Shown: positions 60,118 through 64,000 of the stretch, one piece after another
Layout: the number at the start of each line of letters is the position of its first letter
Numbering within the stretch: position 1 is the stretch's first letter
Assembly (NCBI GenBank): GCA_022448005.1
Contig: JAKUTK010000022.1
Location: forward strand, 1-64,000
Source: Pseudomonas sp.
Lineage (GTDB): Bacteria > Pseudomonadota > Gammaproteobacteria > Pseudomonadales > Pseudomonadaceae
Length of the DNA: 64,000 nt
Direction of reading: 5' to 3'
The notes under the pieces: generated by a model
Told to the model about the DNA's origin: nothing
Database searches by the model: none
Seen by the model: only the letters and a program-made list of their open reading frames with translations
Program-made: the position numbers and the translations under genes

Positions 60118-62211
60118 TCAGGTGCGTTGGAGTTTTGCCAATTCGTCTAGCAGTTGCAGCGCCAGCCCACTGGTACGCTGCACATTGCGACTCACCGCTC
60201 CTTCGAACACGCCTGGTCTGGTTTCCACCAGGCTGAACCATTGTTTGGCTCGGGTGATGGCGGTGTACAACAGCTCTTTGGTTAACACAGGGTTCAACGC
60301 ATCGGGCAACACCAAGCCAGTATGGTTGAACTCCGACCCTTGGGACTTGTGCACCGTCATGGCGAAGACCGTCTCGACTTCCACCAGACGACTCGGCATC
60401 ACGAAACGTACGCCGCCGCTACCGTCATTTCGCGGGAAAGCCACGCGCAGGTTCAGCTCTGCGGAAGGGCCTGGCACCCACAGGGCGATGCCGATGTCGC
60501 CATTCATCAAGTTCAGACTGTAGTCATTTCGGGTGACCAGTACCGGCCGCCCTTCGTACCAGCCCTGATTCGCCGACAACAGTTCACAGCGGCTCAATTC
60601 AGCGACTACTCGCTGATTCAGCCCCTCAACTCCCCACGGCCCGCGGCGTAGCGCACAGAGCAAGCGGAATTCATCGAATGCCGTCAATACTTTGCCAGCC
60701 CAACCGGCCCAGAGGGCACTGTCCCAGGGAGTGTCTTTCGGAGGACGCTGGTCTCGTAGCTGCTCAAGGTAATGGCGATAACCTGGAGCATCGCCTTTGC
60801 CGTTGATAATCAACTCGGTGAGTGCGGCATCATGCTCGCCTCGCAACTTGAGGTTGAACAGCTGACGCAATTGCTGATCAAGCAGGCTTCGTGCTTCGTC
60901 GGCATTTTTCCCATTGACCAGTTTGGCCAGACGCCCAATGCCCTGCTGGGCGTCGAAGCGTCGGGAGTAGCGCAGCATGACGGTTTGCTGGGCCAGCGGA
61001 TCGCCAGCACCGACTGCCGTTTGCAACCCCGGAGCGCTGACCGACTCGCCACTGTGGGCCTCCAGCCAGGCCACTGTTTGCTCGCTATAGCCGCCGGCTT
61101 CAGCGTTGCGACAAAGGTCGCCCAACACGGAGCCCGCATCCACCGATGCCAGCTGATCCTTGTCACCCAACAGGATCAAGCGCGCCTGCCGAGGCAAGGC
61201 ATCGAGCAGGCAAGCCATCATTTCCAGGTCAATCATCGACGCTTCGTCGACCACCAATACATCCAGCTCCAGTGGCTTATCCCGGTGGTGAATGAAGTTG
61301 CGCGAATCCGGTCGACTACCCAACAGACGGTGTAATGTGGAAACATCCGTCGGGATCGCCTCCTGCACCGGGGCGCTGATCGGCAGCTCACGGACGGCCT
61401 TGCCAATGGATTCGGACAAGCGTGCTGCTGCCTTGCCGGTAGGGGCGGCGAGACGAATTCGCAGCGGCTTCCCTTCCTCCACGGCCGGTGTTTGCAACAG
61501 CCCCAGCAAACGCACGACCGAGGTGGTCTTGCCGGTGCCGGGGCCGCCGGTGATGACGCTGAAGTTACCTCGTGCCGCCAGCACACAGGCGATTTTTTGC
61601 CAGTCGCTACGGCGTTCACCGTTAACTTCGAAGGTGTCAGGGAACAAGGCATCAAGCCGACTGGAAAGTTTTTCCGGTGTTACCGCGCCCACGCTCAACC
61701 GGGCGCTCAGCGCCTGGGCAATGCTGCGTTCATAGTTCCAGTAACGACGCAGGTACAGACGCTGTCCGGTCAACACCAGCGGCCGCTCCGGAAATCGCTG
61801 CGGCTCGTCCCGATCTTCCACCATCGTGCTCAAGCATAACGCCCGGCGCCATTGTGCGCCATCCAGGCCCAGCAACCATTGCGACGGTAATTGGCCGCCC
61901 TCCTCCCCTTCAGGAGGTAACGACAACACGAAGTCAGGCGCTTGCAGGGTAGCGACCAGATCCAGGCAGGAATGGCCGCGACCCAGTTGATGACTGGTCA
62001 TCGCGGCGGCCAGCAACACACTGGCCTGGGCCTGGGGATCCTGTTCAAGTATGAAGGTGGCGAATGAGCGATCCAGTGCGCGCAACCAGCCTCGGCTCAC
62101 CCAATTGTCGAGTTGATGCAGCAACTCGCTGCTGTCGGCATCGCCAACGAACAACGCCGGGTGATCAATGTTGCGCTGGCTGTTGCTCAGCTGCTTAAGG
62201 GTCTGGATCAA
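60118..62211 (-). CDS. recD: RecBCD enzyme subunit RecD (exodeoxyribonuclease V alpha)
   Basis: A 697-residue SF1B 5'-3' helicase. An N-terminal RecB-interacting domain (about 1-170) is followed by the helicase domains: Walker A GGPGTGKT (222-229), Walker B LVVDEASMIDL, motif III LLGDKDQLASVDAGSVLGD, and the C-terminal motifs MTVHKSQGSEF and LLYTAITRAKQWFSLVE. The length is typical for Pseudomonas RecD, longer than E. coli. It overlaps the recB stop by four bases (62208-62211). With RecB and RecC it unwinds and degrades double-strand ends and starts recombinational repair at Chi. It is followed on the same strand by the McrBC-like pair. Confidence 0.95.
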   Translation of the reverse strand: MIQTLKQLSNSQRNIDHPALFVGDADSSELLHQLDNWVSRGWLRALDRSFATFILEQDPQAQASVLLAAAMTSHQLGRGHSCLDLVATLQAPDFVLSLPPEGEEGGQLPSQWLLGLDGAQWRRALCLSTMVEDRDEPQRFPERPLVLTGQRLYLRRYWNYERSIAQALSARLSVGAVTPEKLSSRLDALFPDTFEVNGERRSDWQKIACVLAARGNFSVITGGPGTGKTTSVVRLLGLLQTPAVEEGKPLRIRLAAPTGKAAARLSESIGKAVRELPISAPVQEAIPTDVSTLHRLLGSRPDSRNFIHHRDKPLELDVLVVDEASMIDLEMMACLLDALPRQARLILLGDKDQLASVDAGSVLGDLCRNAEAGGYSEQTVAWLEAHSGESVSAPGLQTAVGAGDPLAQQTVMLRYSRRFDAQQGIGRLAKLVNGKNADEARSLLDQQLRQLFNLKLRGEHDAALTELIINGKGDAPGYRHYLEQLRDQRPPKDTPWDSALWAGWAGKVLTAFDEFRLLCALRRGPWGVEGLNQRVVAELSRCELLSANQGWYEGRPVLVTRNDYSLNLMNGDIGIALWVPGPSAELNLRVAFPRNDGSGGVRFVMPSRLVEVETVFAMTVHKSQGSEFNHTGLVLPDALNPVLTKELLYTAITRAKQWFSLVETRPGVFEGAVSRNVQRTSGLALQLLDELAKLQRT

Positions 62212-64000
62212 GCGCTGACCTCCGCGTGTTGGGCCATGAAGAGTTGGTCCAGTTGTTCAATCAACTGCCGTGGCGGTCGTTCGAAATGCACACCATGGGT
62301 GGGCGCCTGGTGTCCACGGACGAACAGGTACACCGCCCCGCCCATGTGCTGGTCGTAGTCGTAAGCCGGAAGACGCAGCTTGAGCTGACGATGCAACGCC
62401 AGCAGGTACAGGCACAGCTGCAGGTCGTAACGCTTGTCCAGCATCGTCGCAACCATCGCCTCGGCGTCGTAGGCCAGGTCGTTGCTGCCCAGCCAATTGG
62501 ATTTGTAGTCCGCCACGTAGTAGCGAACTTGATGTTCAAACGTCAGGTCGATGAAGCCTTTGAACATGCCGTTCAACTCGTTGGCAGCCAGTACTGGCCG
62601 CGGTGCACCACCCAACGTGTATTGACGCACCAGTGCATCGAGGCGCTGAACGTTCACCGACCGGCTGGAAAACCAGAACTCCATCTCCACCTGATAGGTG
62701 CTCAGCGTCGAGAGTTTGCATTGGGTACCGTTGAACCGCAGCGGAGCATTCAGATAGCTGCCCAGCCAGGCGGACAGTGGCTCGATCCAGGTTTCCCAGT
62801 CGCGCAGGTTGCAGCGTCGGGCAACGGTGTTATGGAGGGTTATTGGATCTCCAGCGGTCTTGGCAAAACCCTCGCGACCGGCCCATTCGAACAGTCCGTG
62901 GAGAAAGGTGCCAGGTCCTGCGCCCCGAGGGAAACCGTGAATCCCGGGGGCCCCTACCGGCAAGGCTTCAGCTTCGTCCTTTTCCTGCAAGTTGGCTTCC
63001 AACGCGGTCGCCGGCTCCAGGCTGATACCCGGCTCCGCCCCCTTCAGGACATATCCGTCGGCAATGGCCAAGGCAGAGTAACTGGCAATCCACCAATTTA
63101 CCGCGAGCTTGTGCAAGGGCCGCAAGGCTGGGCCCACCGGTGGTGAAGTGGGTGCCGTGTGGACATTTTCCGATGGTTCTGGCGCTGCGCGCACCTCAAT
63201 GTCCAGGCAGCCACTGGCCAGTGCCTCGACCACGCCGGGCAGACTCTCTGGGGCTATCGGCTTCTCACCCGACAGCATGTAACCGAGGCCTGCCTTATGC
63301 AGATCTGTCGATTTCCCTCCGGTCTTAAATCCCTTGGGCGCTACGCAGATCCAGGTGGCGTAACGGGCTCGGGTCAAGGCAACGTAAAGCAGGCGCATTT
63401 CTTCGCCTATGCGCTCATCGTTGGCACACCCTTGTGCCGCCTCGGCCTGTTTACCTTTGGCCAGCTCGATGACCAGATCCATGTTGTCGTGAAACATCGG
63501 CGGTATTGTGCTTTTGCCATCAACCTCCCTTGCGCTACAGGCGAACGGCAGCAGCACCAAGGGGTATTCCAGGCCTTTGGATTTGTGCACGGTGATGACC
63601 TTGATCAGGTCCGAATCGCTTTCCAGGCGCAGAATTTCTTCTTCGCTCTGGCCATCCACCTGCTCGGCCAGATGACGGATCAGCGCATGCTCGCCATCGA
63701 GTTCGGCGGCGCTGCGCTGCAACCACTCGGCCAGGTGCAACAGGTTGGTCAGGCGACGCTCCCCCTGGTCTTCCAGAAGCAAACGGGCCGGGACCTTGAA
63801 CGTGGCAAGCAGTTTTCGCAGCATCGGCAGCACGCCCTGTTGCTGCCACAACATGCGAAAATCCTTGAACAGCAGAACCTGTTGTTCCCAGAACAGCTCA
63901 TCCTGATTCAATTGCTCCAGGGTTTGCCATGTCAGCCCGACGCTGCGGGTCGCCATTGCCGCTCGCAACAGCCGATCGCTGGTGGGTTGAGCGCACGCAC
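62208..64000 (-). CDS. recB: RecBCD enzyme subunit RecB, C-terminal half, cut by window edge
   Basis: The last 597 residues of RecB (full length near 1200). The frame is open to base 64000, so the N-terminal helicase motifs are outside. Visible are helicase motif V (LIKVITVHKSKGLEYPLVLL), motif VI (EEMRLLYVALTRARYATWI), a flexible linker, and the C-terminal PD-(D/E)XK nuclease with GFIDLTF and VADYKSNW (about 62500-62565), whose D and K are catalytic. It is coupled to recD by a four-base overlap. recC would be expected further right on the same strand. Confidence 0.93.
   Translation of the reverse strand, partial: ACAQPTSDRLLRAAMATRSVGLTWQTLEQLNQDELFWEQQVLLFKDFRMLWQQQGVLPMLRKLLATFKVPARLLLEDQGERRLTNLLHLAEWLQRSAAELDGEHALIRHLAEQVDGQSEEEILRLESDSDLIKVITVHKSKGLEYPLVLLPFACSAREVDGKSTIPPMFHDNMDLVIELAKGKQAEAAQGCANDERIGEEMRLLYVALTRARYATWICVAPKGFKTGGKSTDLHKAGLGYMLSGEKPIAPESLPGVVEALASGCLDIEVRAAPEPSENVHTAPTSPPVGPALRPLHKLAVNWWIASYSALAIADGYVLKGAEPGISLEPATALEANLQEKDEAEALPVGAPGIHGFPRGAGPGTFLHGLFEWAGREGFAKTAGDPITLHNTVARRCNLRDWETWIEPLSAWLGSYLNAPLRFNGTQCKLSTLSTYQVEMEFWFSSRSVNVQRLDALVRQYTLGGAPRPVLAANELNGMFKGFIDLTFEHQVRYYVADYKSNWLGSNDLAYDAEAMVATMLDKRYDLQLCLYLLALHRQLKLRLPAYDYDQHMGGAVYLFVRGHQAPTHGVHFERPPRQLIEQLDQLFMAQHAEVSA

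Overview
The window looks like chromosome of a Pseudomonas-type gammaproteobacterium, most likely the P. stutzeri (Stutzerimonas) group. The evidence is the moderately high GC content, a lipA-lipH pair, fabA-fabB, an sdh-suc superoperon with lpd between sucB and sucC, and gene orders I recall from P. aeruginosa PAO1. The organism is inferred, not proven.

Region A (1-16.5 kb): a cut-off L,D-transpeptidase, a CxxC protein and tesA on the minus strand, facing a ybbA-ybbP type ABC exporter. Then come greB, the secreted lipase lipA with its foldase lipH, lytic transglycosylase mltF2, tatD, a chemoreceptor, a thioesterase, and the moxR-DUF58-tgpA operon. This resembles the PAO1 PA2854-PA2875 neighbourhood.

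Region B (16.6-52.8 kb): flavin reductase, lipoprotein, selU-selD, patatin, AI-2E type permease, DUF4892, two alpha/beta hydrolases, a hotdog thioesterase, sixA, DUF4389, gpsA, fabA-fabB, sstT, a secreted amidohydrolase, htpG, a membrane protein, two more thioesterases, DUF599, braB, the sdhCDAB-sucAB-lpd-sucCD superoperon and divergent gltA. This resembles PA1580-PA1643 and is housekeeping metabolism: fatty acid synthesis, the TCA cycle, selenium use and transport. An internally deleted IS4-family element sits in the loop of the htpG terminator, with an 11-bp target duplication.

Region C (53.4-64 kb, accessory): a 3' fragment of a tRNA-Pro(GGG) gene with its terminator, then a tyrosine integrase, a small membrane coiled-coil protein, and a minus-strand series recB (cut by the window) - recD - McrB-like AAA ATPase - DUF2357/PD-(D/E)XK McrC-like nuclease. 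This looks like the left end of an integrative element carrying a two-gene McrBC-like defence system next to RecBCD helicase-nuclease genes. The right end is outside the window.

Promoters that can be read directly are a sigma-32 type site for htpG, sigma-70 sites for gltA and sdhC, and a sigma-54-like site before lipA. No CRISPR array, rRNA or complete tRNA gene was seen.
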